From NCBI GenBank assembly GCA_903847285.1, contig CAINDH010000027.1, positions 1-23,217 on the forward strand: a stretch of DNA of 23,217 nucleotides, written 5' to 3'. The stretch's first letter is position 1. Each line of letters opens with the position of its first letter. A program made the translations under genes and the position numbers. Shown here one piece after another: positions 7,155 to 14,374 of the stretch. The notes beneath the pieces were generated by a model. That model searched no databases. It had not been told where the DNA came from and saw only the letters and a list, made by a program, of their open reading frames with translations. The DNA is from an uncultured Verrucomicrobia subdivision 3 bacterium (GTDB lineage: Bacteria; Verrucomicrobiota; Verrucomicrobiae; Limisphaerales; UBA11358).

Positions 7155-7649
7155 TCAGTGATGATGGTGATGTTTGATGAGCCGCTCCCGGTTCACAAAC
7201 AGATACCAGACGATGAACACGTTCGCGGCAAGAATGCCGAACTTGATCCAGTTTGGACGGTGCACAAGCTCAAACAGTTCGATGGGCACAAAGAATGCCG
7301 ACTCGCCGATGACCAGCCACACCACCCAGCCGACGCGAAAAATCAGTCCGGTCGCCTGCATCAGCATGAACAGGCTGTAAATGACCGATCCTACCACCAC
7401 CCAGTGCAAGTTGGCGGGCGTGATCTCCGCCACGCGGTCGGCGAGGTCAGTGAAGAATTTTTTTTCAGGGTCCAGATGCAGGAACAAGAGCAGCTTTTGA
7501 AATTGTTCCGGCAAATTTTCCTCGTTCAGTGTCCGCACCTTTAACGCCAGCAGCAAAGCTACCGTGCCTTTCAGCAGCTTGAAACCGATGATGAAATATA
7601 GCGTCGGGGCGCGCTTCTTCACTTCCGGTGGCTGGACGTTCTCAGTCAT
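7155..7649 (-). CDS. DUF2127 family membrane protein
   Basis: The 164-residue protein starts with a polar tail and then RAPTLYFIIGFKLLKGTVAL, the usual opening of DUF2127 proteins, followed by the family's short aliphatic segment with LHLDPEKKFF. Predicted membrane helices lie at about 17-37, 82-102, 107-126 and 134-152. The function of the family is unknown. The C-terminus is a natural run of five histidines after RLIK, encoded by alternating CAT/CAC codons directly before TGA. The start codon overlaps the glycyl-tRNA synthetase stop by one base (TGATG), and the stop is three bases before the kinase start, so it is tightly embedded in the cluster. The association with glyS may be only transcriptional. 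Confidence 0.8.
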   Translation of the reverse strand: MTENVQPPEVKKRAPTLYFIIGFKLLKGTVALLLALKVRTLNEENLPEQFQKLLLFLHLDPEKKFFTDLADRVAEITPANLHWVVVGSVIYSLFMLMQATGLIFRVGWVVWLVIGESAFFVPIELFELVHRPNWIKFGILAANVFIVWYLFVNRERLIKHHHHH

Positions 7650-9313
7650 CAGCGAACCCTCGCCAGCAGCCAGTCGCGCAGCTCGGAGATTTTCAAACGC
7701 TCCTGCTTGCCGTCGTCGCGATAGCGCAGCGTCACCGTGTCGAGCAATTCCGGTTTCTCGCCGAGCGTGTCGAAATCAATCGTCACACAGAACGGCGTGC
7801 CAGCCTCGTCCTGACGCGCGTAGCGTTTGCCGATACTGCCGCCGTCGTCGTAATAGACATTCATCCACGGCCGCAACAAATCGCGCACAGCGATGGCTTT
7901 GGCGACAAGCTCTGGTTTGTTTTTCAACAACGGTAGCACGCCAACTTTGATGGGCGCGACGCGCGGATGAAACTTCATCGTGTAAATCGTCTCGCTCTTG
8001 CCCTTGTCATCCGTCTTGACGGTTTCGGTGTAGGCATTCGCGATGAGCGCGAGGATCAAACGATCCACACCCGCGCTCGGTTCGATGACGTGCGGAACGT
8101 ATTGGCCTTTCGCCAGGCCATTGGCATCTTCCGTGGCCTGCTGCGCAGCCGCTTCCGCTTCCACGCCGGACTTGGTGAGATAATTTTTCCGGTTCTCGTA
8201 GTAACGCCGCCAGAGGTCGTCCTGCTTTTCTTTCGGGAGCTTCGCCCAAGCCTGGCGCAGTTCGTCATCAAACACATGCTGCGGCTTGCCGGAAAATCTT
8301 TGGTGCTGCGATAGATCAAAATCGCTGCGCGCCGCGATACCTTCCAGTTCGTCGCCCTTCACAGAGCCGTTCTCGTCTTTTTTGCTGAACGGGAACTTGA
8401 ACAAAATATCGGTGCAGGCGCGGGCGTAGTGCGCGAGCTCCTCTTTGGTCTGGATGTGAAAGCCCAGCGTGTCGCGCGAGAGCCCGATGCCCTCGTAGAA
8501 ACGCACGCGTTCCTCGACCCAGTATTGATGCCACGCCTGCCAGCCCCAGTTGGGCTGAGGTTCTGGTGTTTTGGCTTTGGGATCCAAGGTTCCGAGTGTC
8601 GCCACGCTGCCGTGGATGGCTTCAATCGCCTCGTCAGGCTTGATGAAAAATTCCAACTCCATCTGCTCAAACTCGCGCGAGCGAAAAATGAAGTTGCGCG
8701 GAGTGACTTCATTGCGAAACGCCTTGCCGATCTGCCCGATGCCGAATGGGACTTTCTGCCGTGACGTGTCTAAAACATTTTTGAACTGCGCGAAAATGGC
8801 CTGCGCGGTTTCCGGGCGGAGATAAGCGACGTTGTCTTCGCTCTCCACGGGGCCAACGTAGGTTTTAAACATCAGATTAAACGGACGCAGCTCGGTCAGC
8901 TCAGGTGAACCGCAGCCCGAGCACTTGGCACCAGCGGGCATAACAAATTTGCCTTCAGCATTTTTCGTGAGCGTGAGGTTCTGATCTTCGCAAAGCTGAT
9001 CGGCACGAAAACGCTTTTTGCATTTTTTGCAATCGCACATCGGGTCGCTGAATGTGTCCACATGGCCGCTCGCCTTCCAAATGGCGGGCGACATGATGAT
9101 GGTCGCTTCGAGGCCGGCGACGTCTTCGCGTTCGCGGGTCATGGCGTGCCACCAGAGTTCCTTGACGTTGCGCTTGAGTTCCGCGCCGAGCGGGCCGTAA
9201 TCCCAAAAGCCGTTGATGCCGCCGTAAATCTCGGAGGACTGAAACACAAACCCGCGCCGTTTGCACAGCGACACGATCTTTTCCATCTGTAAATTTTCTT
9301 TTGGTTCAGCCAT
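7649..9313 (-). CDS. glyS: glycine--tRNA ligase, alpha2 (archaeal/eukaryotic-like) type
   Basis: It charges tRNA-Gly with glycine in the cytoplasm as a single-chain class II homodimer, not the alpha2-beta2 form of E. coli. With the start at ATG 9313 the protein has 554 residues and begins MAEPKENLQMEKIVSLCKRR. Family landmarks are FVFQSSEIYGGINGFWDYGP (23-42), a zinc-binding insertion with C93, C95, C98, C131 and C134, motif 2 around KAFRNEVTPRNFIFRSREFE (198-216), motif 3 GVDRLILALI, and a C-terminal anticodon-binding domain starting near FHPRVAPIKVGVLP and ending LRDWLLARVR. The frame stays open 141 bases upstream of 9313 but that extension (SHHSAPSGLISRHDW) shows no conservation and was rejected. 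ATG 9289 (MEKIV) is another possible start. It heads the minus-strand cluster, and the 166-bp gap to the divergent DUF58 gene should hold its promoter, though none was convincing. Confidence 0.95.
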   Translation of the reverse strand: MAEPKENLQMEKIVSLCKRRGFVFQSSEIYGGINGFWDYGPLGAELKRNVKELWWHAMTREREDVAGLEATIIMSPAIWKASGHVDTFSDPMCDCKKCKKRFRADQLCEDQNLTLTKNAEGKFVMPAGAKCSGCGSPELTELRPFNLMFKTYVGPVESEDNVAYLRPETAQAIFAQFKNVLDTSRQKVPFGIGQIGKAFRNEVTPRNFIFRSREFEQMELEFFIKPDEAIEAIHGSVATLGTLDPKAKTPEPQPNWGWQAWHQYWVEERVRFYEGIGLSRDTLGFHIQTKEELAHYARACTDILFKFPFSKKDENGSVKGDELEGIAARSDFDLSQHQRFSGKPQHVFDDELRQAWAKLPKEKQDDLWRRYYENRKNYLTKSGVEAEAAAQQATEDANGLAKGQYVPHVIEPSAGVDRLILALIANAYTETVKTDDKGKSETIYTMKFHPRVAPIKVGVLPLLKNKPELVAKAIAVRDLLRPWMNVYYDDGGSIGKRYARQDEAGTPFCVTIDFDTLGEKPELLDTVTLRYRDDGKQERLKISELRDWLLARVR

Positions 9314-9479
9314 AGGGTCGGACAGTTTTCGCCAATCGTGCCGTGAAATCAATCCCGAAGGCGCGGAATGGTGGGACGAGGCGGCAACGGTCGCAGTGCT
9401 ACCATTGCCACCGCGGCCATCATAAAACAACCCACCGCAGAAACGAGGTCGCATTAACGCGGACTGCGTTGTAGAATTT

Positions 9480-10856
9480 TTGCAACGGATTCCCGAACGA
9501 AATTTTTGCGTGAAGCCAATTTACCGACTCATCTTCCGGGGCTATCGCACCACCGGCGGACTGGTGTATTGGGCGCGGCGGCGATTTACGCCTGCCGGGT
9601 TGGCGGTAGCGGTGGCTTTTTTTGTGTGCGGCGCGGTGGGCGTGGACATAGATAATACCGTCACCTACCAGTCGTTCACGCTGCTGCTGGCGCTGCTGCT
9701 GTTTTCCATTGCGTGCAGCATTTTTTATCGCGCCACTTTTTCCGCCAACCGTTTGCTGCCGCGCATCGGCACGGCGGGGCAACCCCTGCTCTACCGCGTG
9801 CTGCTGAAAAATCTCACGGCGAAAAATCAAACCGATCTGGTGTTGCTTGAAGATTTGGCCACGCCGCGTCCGACGTTTGAGGAATGGCTGGCGTTTCAAA
9901 CTGCCGAAGGCCGGCGCGTGCGACCGTTTCGGATGGAAGACCGGAAATTTCGCAATCCATTCTCGATGGCGAATACAAAGGACGCGGCGATCCCCCCGTT
10001 GCCGGCGCACGGCGAAGTTGAGGTGCGCGCAGAAATTTTTCCGCAACGGCGCGGCGTGCTGCGGTTTGCGGGCGTGACGGTGGCGCGGCCCGACCCGTTT
10101 GGTTTGTTCCGCTCGTTCATCAAAGTTCCCGCGCCGCAGACTGTTTTGATTTTACCGAAGCGTTACCCGATTCCCAACATCGCCCTGCCCGGGGCGATGC
10201 GTTATCAGGAAGGCGGCGTGGCGCTGGCGGCTAACGTGGGCAGCAGTGAGGAATTTGTTTCACTGCGCGACTATCGGCATGGCGACCCGCTGCGGCACAT
10301 CCATTGGCGAAGCTGGGCGAAAATCGGCAAGCCCATCGTGAAAGAATACGAAGATGAATTTTTTGTGCGGCACGCGCTGGTGCTGGACACGTTTGATGAC
10401 GAACCGAACAGCGAAGTATTGGAGGAAGCCGTGTCCGTCGCCGCGTCGTTCGCCTGCACCATACTCACGCAAGAATCGTTGTTGGATTTATTATTCGTCG
10501 GCCACCAGTCGTATTGCTTCACCGCCGGACGCGGCTTGGCGCACGCGGATCAGATGCTGGAAATTCTCGCGTCCGTAAAAAATTGCGCGGACAAACCATT
10601 CGTGACTTTGGAAAATCTCGTGCTGAACCACATCGGCGCGGTGAGCGGGTGCATCTGCGTGCTGCAACGCTGGGACGATGCGCGGCGGAAATTTATCGAG
10701 AAGCTCAAGACGCTCGGCGTGCCGCTGCTGGTGTTGATTGTGGTGCCGGCGGGCAGCGGTATTTCCGGCGCGGGCGGCGCGCTGGTGGACGCGGAGGAAA
10801 CGCTGCACGTATTAGAAGTCGGAAAAATTTCGGAAGGGCTGGCCAAATTAAAATGA
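9480..10856 (+). CDS. DUF58 domain-containing protein
   Basis: The N-terminal membrane hairpin covers about residues 38-56 and 66-83. It is followed by a beta-rich region and then the DUF58 signature SSEEFVSLRDYRHGDPLRHI (255-274) continuing HWRSWAKIGKPIVKEYEDEF, with the von Willebrand-like strand ALVLDTFDD after it. DUF58 proteins usually work with a MoxR-type AAA+ ATPase and a membrane transglutaminase, in complex assembly or envelope stress; the mechanism is poorly known. Here the transglutaminase follows with an ATGA overlap, but no MoxR gene precedes it. The track-length frame begins with TTG 9480. GTG 9510 (VKPIYRLIFRGYR) is a likely alternative, because a TAGAAT element at 9472-9477, with no good -35, could place the transcript start just after 9480. 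Confidence 0.88.
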   Translation: MQRIPERNFCVKPIYRLIFRGYRTTGGLVYWARRRFTPAGLAVAVAFFVCGAVGVDIDNTVTYQSFTLLLALLLFSIACSIFYRATFSANRLLPRIGTAGQPLLYRVLLKNLTAKNQTDLVLLEDLATPRPTFEEWLAFQTAEGRRVRPFRMEDRKFRNPFSMANTKDAAIPPLPAHGEVEVRAEIFPQRRGVLRFAGVTVARPDPFGLFRSFIKVPAPQTVLILPKRYPIPNIALPGAMRYQEGGVALAANVGSSEEFVSLRDYRHGDPLRHIHWRSWAKIGKPIVKEYEDEFFVRHALVLDTFDDEPNSEVLEEAVSVAASFACTILTQESLLDLLFVGHQSYCFTAGRGLAHADQMLEILASVKNCADKPFVTLENLVLNHIGAVSGCICVLQRWDDARRKFIEKLKTLGVPLLVLIVVPAGSGISGAGGALVDAEETLHVLEVGKISEGLAKLK

Positions 10857-12964
10857 AAACGCCGCCGCCATTTCTGCTGCTCGCTGCGCTGCTCTTCTGG
10901 GGCTGGCAGTCGGATTTTCTCGTCATCGGCGCGGTCCTGGGCGTGTTGCTGGAGCTGGCCAACCTCACCCAATTCCGCTGGGAGCTGGACGATGCGGACT
11001 TCAACCGCATCTGGAGTTTTTGCGTGGTGCTGAACGTCGCGCTCGTCGTCTATGTTTTTACAAACAACGACGTGGGCGGGCTCAATGGAATGTTGCATGG
11101 TAACACGGCCGCAGCCGCCGTGCACTCCGGAGTCCTGACGACTTCGCGGTTCATGCGCTGGCTGCCGATGACCGTTTTTCCATTCATCGTCGCGCAAATG
11201 TATAACGTCCGCCCATCCGTGCCGCTCACCGCGATTTCACTCGTGCTGCGCTGGCGGCGGCGTAAAGGCGATCAGGCGTTCGCCGGACGCTTCGTCAACA
11301 TCTTCTGGCCTTACTTCATCGTATGCGTCTTTGCGGCGGGAATCCACACGAACGATGGCTCGCAAATTTATTTTTGGGGTCAGGCCGCGTTGCTGGCGTG
11401 GGCGTTGTGGTCACTGCGGCCAGCGCGGTTTTCGCTCGTGATGTGGATGGGCGCATTGATGGTAGTTTGTGGCCTGGGATTTTCCGGGATGGGCGGCCTG
11501 AATCTGGCGCAGCGCAGCATCCAAAATTTTAACGCAGCGTGGATGGCAAAATTATTCAGCTCGCGCACTGACCCGTTGCAAAGCATGACCAGCATGGGTC
11601 GCATCGGGCGGTTAAAATTATCCGCGCGTATTGTCATCTGGCTGGAACCGCACGAGGTCGGCCACCGACCGGGGTATCTGCGCGAGGCGAGCTACCGGAA
11701 TTATGCCCCGCAAAAAATGACGTGGTTCGCCGGCGGCGGAAAAGATTTTGAACCACTTTATGCCGAGCCAGACGGCTCGACTTGGAATTTGCTGCCGGGG
11801 AAAAAGAACTCCGACATCATCAACATTGCCTGCTATCTGAACGGACGTTCGTCGGAGACGCGCGACCCGGAAGGCTTGCTGCCCTTGCCAAGCGGCAGCG
11901 GCCGGCTGGAAAAGCTTCCGGTCTTCACGCTGGGCGTGAACCGCGGCGGCGCCGTGCTCGCCGCCGGTCTCGGCCTCGTGGTCTTTGACGCGCACTACGG
12001 GCCGGGAGCCACGCTGGATTCCCCGCCGTTTCTGGTGGCCACCAACCTCAATGACCTGACCGTGCCCACGAATGAAGTTCCCGCGCTGCAATCGGCGCTC
12101 GGTGAAATTGATTTCTCCACCGCCACCAACCACGAACTGAAACTGCTCGCCGTGGAAAAGTTTTTCTTCGACAAGTTCACCTACAGCACCTGGCAAGGCT
12201 TCGACAAAAAAGCCACGACCAACGCCACGCCACTCACCAAATTTTTGACGACCAGCCGCAGCGGACATTGTGAATACTTCGCCAGCGCCACAGTTTTGAT
12301 GCTGCGGCAACTGGGGATTCCCGCGCGCTACGCCGTCGGCTATTCCGTCCACGAAACGCACGGCTCCGGCTACGTCGTGCGGGAACGCGATGCCCACGCA
12401 TGGTGTCTCGTCTGGAACGAGACCACGCGCTGCTGGGAAGATTTCGACACCACCCCGCCATCGTGGGTGACCATCGAAAGCCAGCGCACCGAGTTTGGCG
12501 AATGGTTCGCCAACCTGCGCTCGTGGCTCGGATTTCAATTCGCCAAGTTCCGCTGGGGCAAGGCGAACTTCCAGCAATACGTTTTCTGGGCGCTCATACC
12601 CGTGCTGCTCGTGCTGCTCTATCACATCATTTTTCGACGTCGCAAAAAACGGCACGGCACGGATGGAAAAAATGATGAGGCCGGCGTCATCTGGCCGGGG
12701 CTGGATTCAGAATTTTACCAACTTGAAAAGAAGCTCGCCGCGCGCGGCATCCCGCGCGCACCCGGCGAAACTTTTTCTAATTGGCTGGAACGCGCACTGG
12801 CCGAACCCGCCCTCGCCGAACTACGCGCCCCGCTGCAAGAACTGTTACACCTGCACTATCGCCACCGCTTCGACCCGCCCGGCTTGAATGCGCCAGAGCG
12901 GGCACGATTACGCAGCGAAGTAAAAACGTGTCTGGATACGCTGTTGCAAACAAAAGCGCACTGA
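10853..12964 (+). CDS. membrane transglutaminase-like protein (TgpA/DUF3488 type)
   Basis: The 703-residue protein begins MKTPPPFLLLAALLFWGWQS. Several membrane helices fill the first 220 residues (about 6-34, 54-70, 103-118, 148-164, 172-187, 193-213). An exposed region then leads to a papain-like transglutaminase core: SGHCEYFASATVLMLRQLGI with catalytic C473, ERDAHAW with H515, and WEDFDTTPP with D532. A further helix lies near 576-593, followed by a basic stop-transfer stretch (RRRKKRH) and a cytoplasmic tail resembling DUF4129 (FYQLEKKLAARGIPRAPGET). The core probably faces the periplasm. Such proteins may act as proteases, cross-linkers or scaffold; activity is inferred only from the triad. 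The start is ATG 10853, overlapping the DUF58 stop. The frame is open further upstream from 10514, but that part lies wholly inside the DUF58 gene and is a shadow. Confidence 0.88.
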   Translation: MKTPPPFLLLAALLFWGWQSDFLVIGAVLGVLLELANLTQFRWELDDADFNRIWSFCVVLNVALVVYVFTNNDVGGLNGMLHGNTAAAAVHSGVLTTSRFMRWLPMTVFPFIVAQMYNVRPSVPLTAISLVLRWRRRKGDQAFAGRFVNIFWPYFIVCVFAAGIHTNDGSQIYFWGQAALLAWALWSLRPARFSLVMWMGALMVVCGLGFSGMGGLNLAQRSIQNFNAAWMAKLFSSRTDPLQSMTSMGRIGRLKLSARIVIWLEPHEVGHRPGYLREASYRNYAPQKMTWFAGGGKDFEPLYAEPDGSTWNLLPGKKNSDIINIACYLNGRSSETRDPEGLLPLPSGSGRLEKLPVFTLGVNRGGAVLAAGLGLVVFDAHYGPGATLDSPPFLVATNLNDLTVPTNEVPALQSALGEIDFSTATNHELKLLAVEKFFFDKFTYSTWQGFDKKATTNATPLTKFLTTSRSGHCEYFASATVLMLRQLGIPARYAVGYSVHETHGSGYVVRERDAHAWCLVWNETTRCWEDFDTTPPSWVTIESQRTEFGEWFANLRSWLGFQFAKFRWGKANFQQYVFWALIPVLLVLLYHIIFRRRKKRHGTDGKNDEAGVIWPGLDSEFYQLEKKLAARGIPRAPGETFSNWLERALAEPALAELRAPLQELLHLHYRHRFDPPGLNAPERARLRSEVKTCLDTLLQTKAH

Positions 12965-12972
12965 TTCTTCAT

Positions 12973-13001
12973 TTGACCCGAGCGGTTAATTCGCCGATGA
13001 T
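12973..13001 (+). promoter_or_regulatory. putative sigma70-type promoter of ssrA
   Basis: TTGACC (12973-12978), 17-base spacer, GATGAT (12996-13001). The expected transcript start near 13008 is about 10 bases ahead of the mature tmRNA 5' end, which suits RNase P processing. The -35 box matches 5 of 6 and the -10 box 4 of 6 consensus bases. It begins just after the transglutaminase stop. Confidence 0.4.
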
Positions 13002-13018
13002 GCCAGTGCCGGATTGTT

Positions 13019-13371
13019 GGGGGCGCACTGGTTTCGACCATGTGAACACGCCAGAGGCGGCATGCCGAGGACGATGCGTTGGCCTCGTAAATCATTCGCA
13101 TCAAAACCAAAAAGCTAACGAAGAACTAGCCCTCGCGGCCTAAGGCCACGACGTTTGTCACTGGACACCTGCTACGGTGAACGAACGAAACAGCAGGCAT
13201 GGTTGCTGACGGGGACCGCGCGGCAGCAACCGAGATCTTATCATGCGGACTAGGCAGTGCGACTCGAGCTCAAGCGCCATCGCATAGCAGAAAAAATTAC
13301 TTGGGATAAGCATGTAGTCGCGGCTGGTTGGTTGACTTGGGACGCGGGTTCAATTCCCGCCGCCTCCACCA
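13019..13371 (+). ncRNA. ssrA: transfer-messenger RNA (tmRNA)
   Basis: tmRNA rescues stalled ribosomes together with SmpB and adds a degradation tag. The 5' end GGGGGCG (13019-13025) pairs with CGCCTCC (13361-13367), followed by discriminator A and an encoded CCA (13369-13371). Just after the 5' strand is the hallmark ACTGGTTTCGACC. The T-arm is GCGGG (13344-13348), loop TTCAATT, CCCGC (13356-13360). The tag frame ends ANEELALAA followed by TAA (13114-13143), matching the usual LAA ending. The resume codon is most likely GCT 13114, giving a 9-residue encoded tag; the frame is open upstream, so a longer tag beginning near GTA 13087 cannot be excluded. It is one piece, not the permuted two-piece form, since the two acceptor strands lie at the outer ends. 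smpB is not in the window. Confidence 0.95.
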
Positions 13372-13406
13372 TTTTGAACTTCGCGTAAAATCAATGGGCG
13401 CGCTAC

Positions 13407-13425
13407 GCGTTTCCATGCGAAACGC
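13407..13425 (+). terminator. hairpin downstream of ssrA, possible weak terminator
   Basis: GCGTTTC (13407-13413), loop CATGC, GAAACGC (13419-13425): a perfect 7-bp stem 35 bases after the tmRNA 3' end. Only a poor T-rich stretch (CTTGTGTGG) follows, so a Rho-independent role is uncertain. It might instead end 3' trailer processing or be part of the rhodanese gene leader. Confidence 0.35.
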
Positions 13426-13476
13426 CTTGTGTGGATCCTTTGATATAGAACTGATCCATGTTAGGTTCCCGGCGTC

Positions 13477-13998
13477 ATGAAAAACATTTCGCCAATTGAG
13501 CTGCACACCATTCTCACAGCTCAACCATCGGCAGTAGTATTTGATGTTCGCACATCGGTCGAGTTCAGAGAAGTTCATGTCCCCCAAGCACGCAGTCTGC
13601 CGCTGGATGAATTGCGACCAGCCGCATTGCCGCTTGCCAAAGACCAGCCCATTTATCTTTTGTGCCGCAGCGGGCAGCGGGCGACCAAGGCGGCAGAAAA
13701 ATTTACGCAAGCAGGTTTTACCCAAACCATCGTCATCGCAGGTGGCACGCTGGCGTGGATTGATGCCAATTTGCCCGTGACGCGTGGCAGCACAAGCGTC
13801 ATCAGCCTGGAACGTCAGGTGCGCATTGCCGCCGGAGGCATGGTTTTCGTCAGCGTGTTGCTGGCGCATTTTATGAATTCAAACTTCATCTGGCTGGCGG
13901 GTTTTGTCGGCGCGGGGCTGGTGTTTGCCGGCATCACAGATTTCTGCGGCATGGGTTTACTGCTTGCGAAAATGCCATGGAATAAATCAAAGGTTTAA
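13477..13998 (+). CDS. rhodanese domain protein with C-terminal DUF2892 membrane hairpin (YgaP-like)
   Basis: The 173-residue protein has a single rhodanese domain (about 1-102): FDVRTSVEFREVHVPQARSL with D23, R25 and E29, and the active-site loop LLCRSGQRA with catalytic C63. A DUF2892 segment follows (SLERQVRIAAGGMVFVSVLL, then two hydrophobic helices at about 118-131 and 136-154, then DFCGMGLLLAKMPWN). E. coli YgaP has the same architecture, a membrane-anchored rhodanese that handles sulfane sulfur or nitrosothiols. Sulfur transfer is inferred from the intact CRSGQRA loop. The start ATG 13477 gives a complete domain. A possible TTGATA box near 13439 lacks a good -10 partner. It is a stand-alone gene between tmRNA and the DUF1294 gene, with somewhat lower GC than the neighbours. 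Confidence 0.9.
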   Translation: MKNISPIELHTILTAQPSAVVFDVRTSVEFREVHVPQARSLPLDELRPAALPLAKDQPIYLLCRSGQRATKAAEKFTQAGFTQTIVIAGGTLAWIDANLPVTRGSTSVISLERQVRIAAGGMVFVSVLLAHFMNSNFIWLAGFVGAGLVFAGITDFCGMGLLLAKMPWNKSKV

Positions 13999-14089
13999 TC
14001 CCAAAATTGAAACTTCAAGGGAATCTTTGTGATCACGGCCAGCCCCAACCTAGTGCCCAGAGTATTTCCGGACTGATTTTAGGACTTCT

Positions 14090-14368
14090 ATGAAAACCAT
14101 GGATATAGCGGTGGCAGTCTGGCTATCCATTTTCAACGTGCTCGCATTGCTGCTCTTCGGTTTGGATAAATGGCGCTCAGGGAAATCACGTTCACGCATT
14201 TCAGAGATAAAACTTGTGCTGCTCGGTGCACTCGGCGGCTGGCCGGGCGGACTACTAGGCATGAGACTGTTCCGCCACAAAACCCACAAGTGGACGTTTC
14301 AATTGAAGTATGCGCTCGCGCTGGTTCCCTTTGCCGCCGAAATTTGGGCGTGGTGGCACTGGCGTTGA
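14090..14368 (+). CDS. DUF1294 family small membrane protein
   Basis: A 92-residue protein with the DUF1294 pattern: LFGLDKWRSGKSRSRISEIK, where most members have YDK, then LLGALGGWPGGLLGMRLFRH followed by KTHKWTFQLKY, the conserved GGxxGGLxGMxxFRHKTxKxxF. Helices lie at about 7-25, 42-58 and 73-88. The function of the family is unknown; elsewhere the domain is also fused to cold-shock domains, but no such domain is present here. The start at ATG 14090 is supported by AGGA at 14081-14084, five bases upstream, one of the better ribosome sites in the window. The gene converges on hrpA with only six bases between stop codons. Confidence 0.85.
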   Translation: MKTMDIAVAVWLSIFNVLALLLFGLDKWRSGKSRSRISEIKLVLLGALGGWPGGLLGMRLFRHKTHKWTFQLKYALALVPFAAEIWAWWHWR

Positions 14369-14374
14369 GCTGTT

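Noticed and set aside
9314..9454. N-terminal extension of glycyl-tRNA synthetase
   Set aside because: The added residues have no family resemblance and would fill most of the divergent promoter region.
10514..10852. Upstream extension of the transglutaminase frame
   Set aside because: The extra 113 codons lie entirely within DUF58 coding sequence and are Arg-rich; ATG 10853 in the ATGA overlap starts a normal membrane N-terminus.
11618..12655. 345-residue minus-strand frame
   Set aside because: It is antisense to the transglutaminase gene, whose catalytic triad and membrane helices are clear.
13341..13371. Possible separate tRNA gene (T-arm plus acceptor with CCA)
   Set aside because: There is no anticodon arm next to it; the acceptor pairs with 13019-13025, which makes it the tmRNA 3' domain.
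13297..13869. 190-residue minus-strand frame ending through the tmRNA 3' end
   Set aside because: The WWRRRELNPRP segment is the well-known false translation of a tRNA-like T-arm. The frame also covers the rhodanese gene on the opposite strand.
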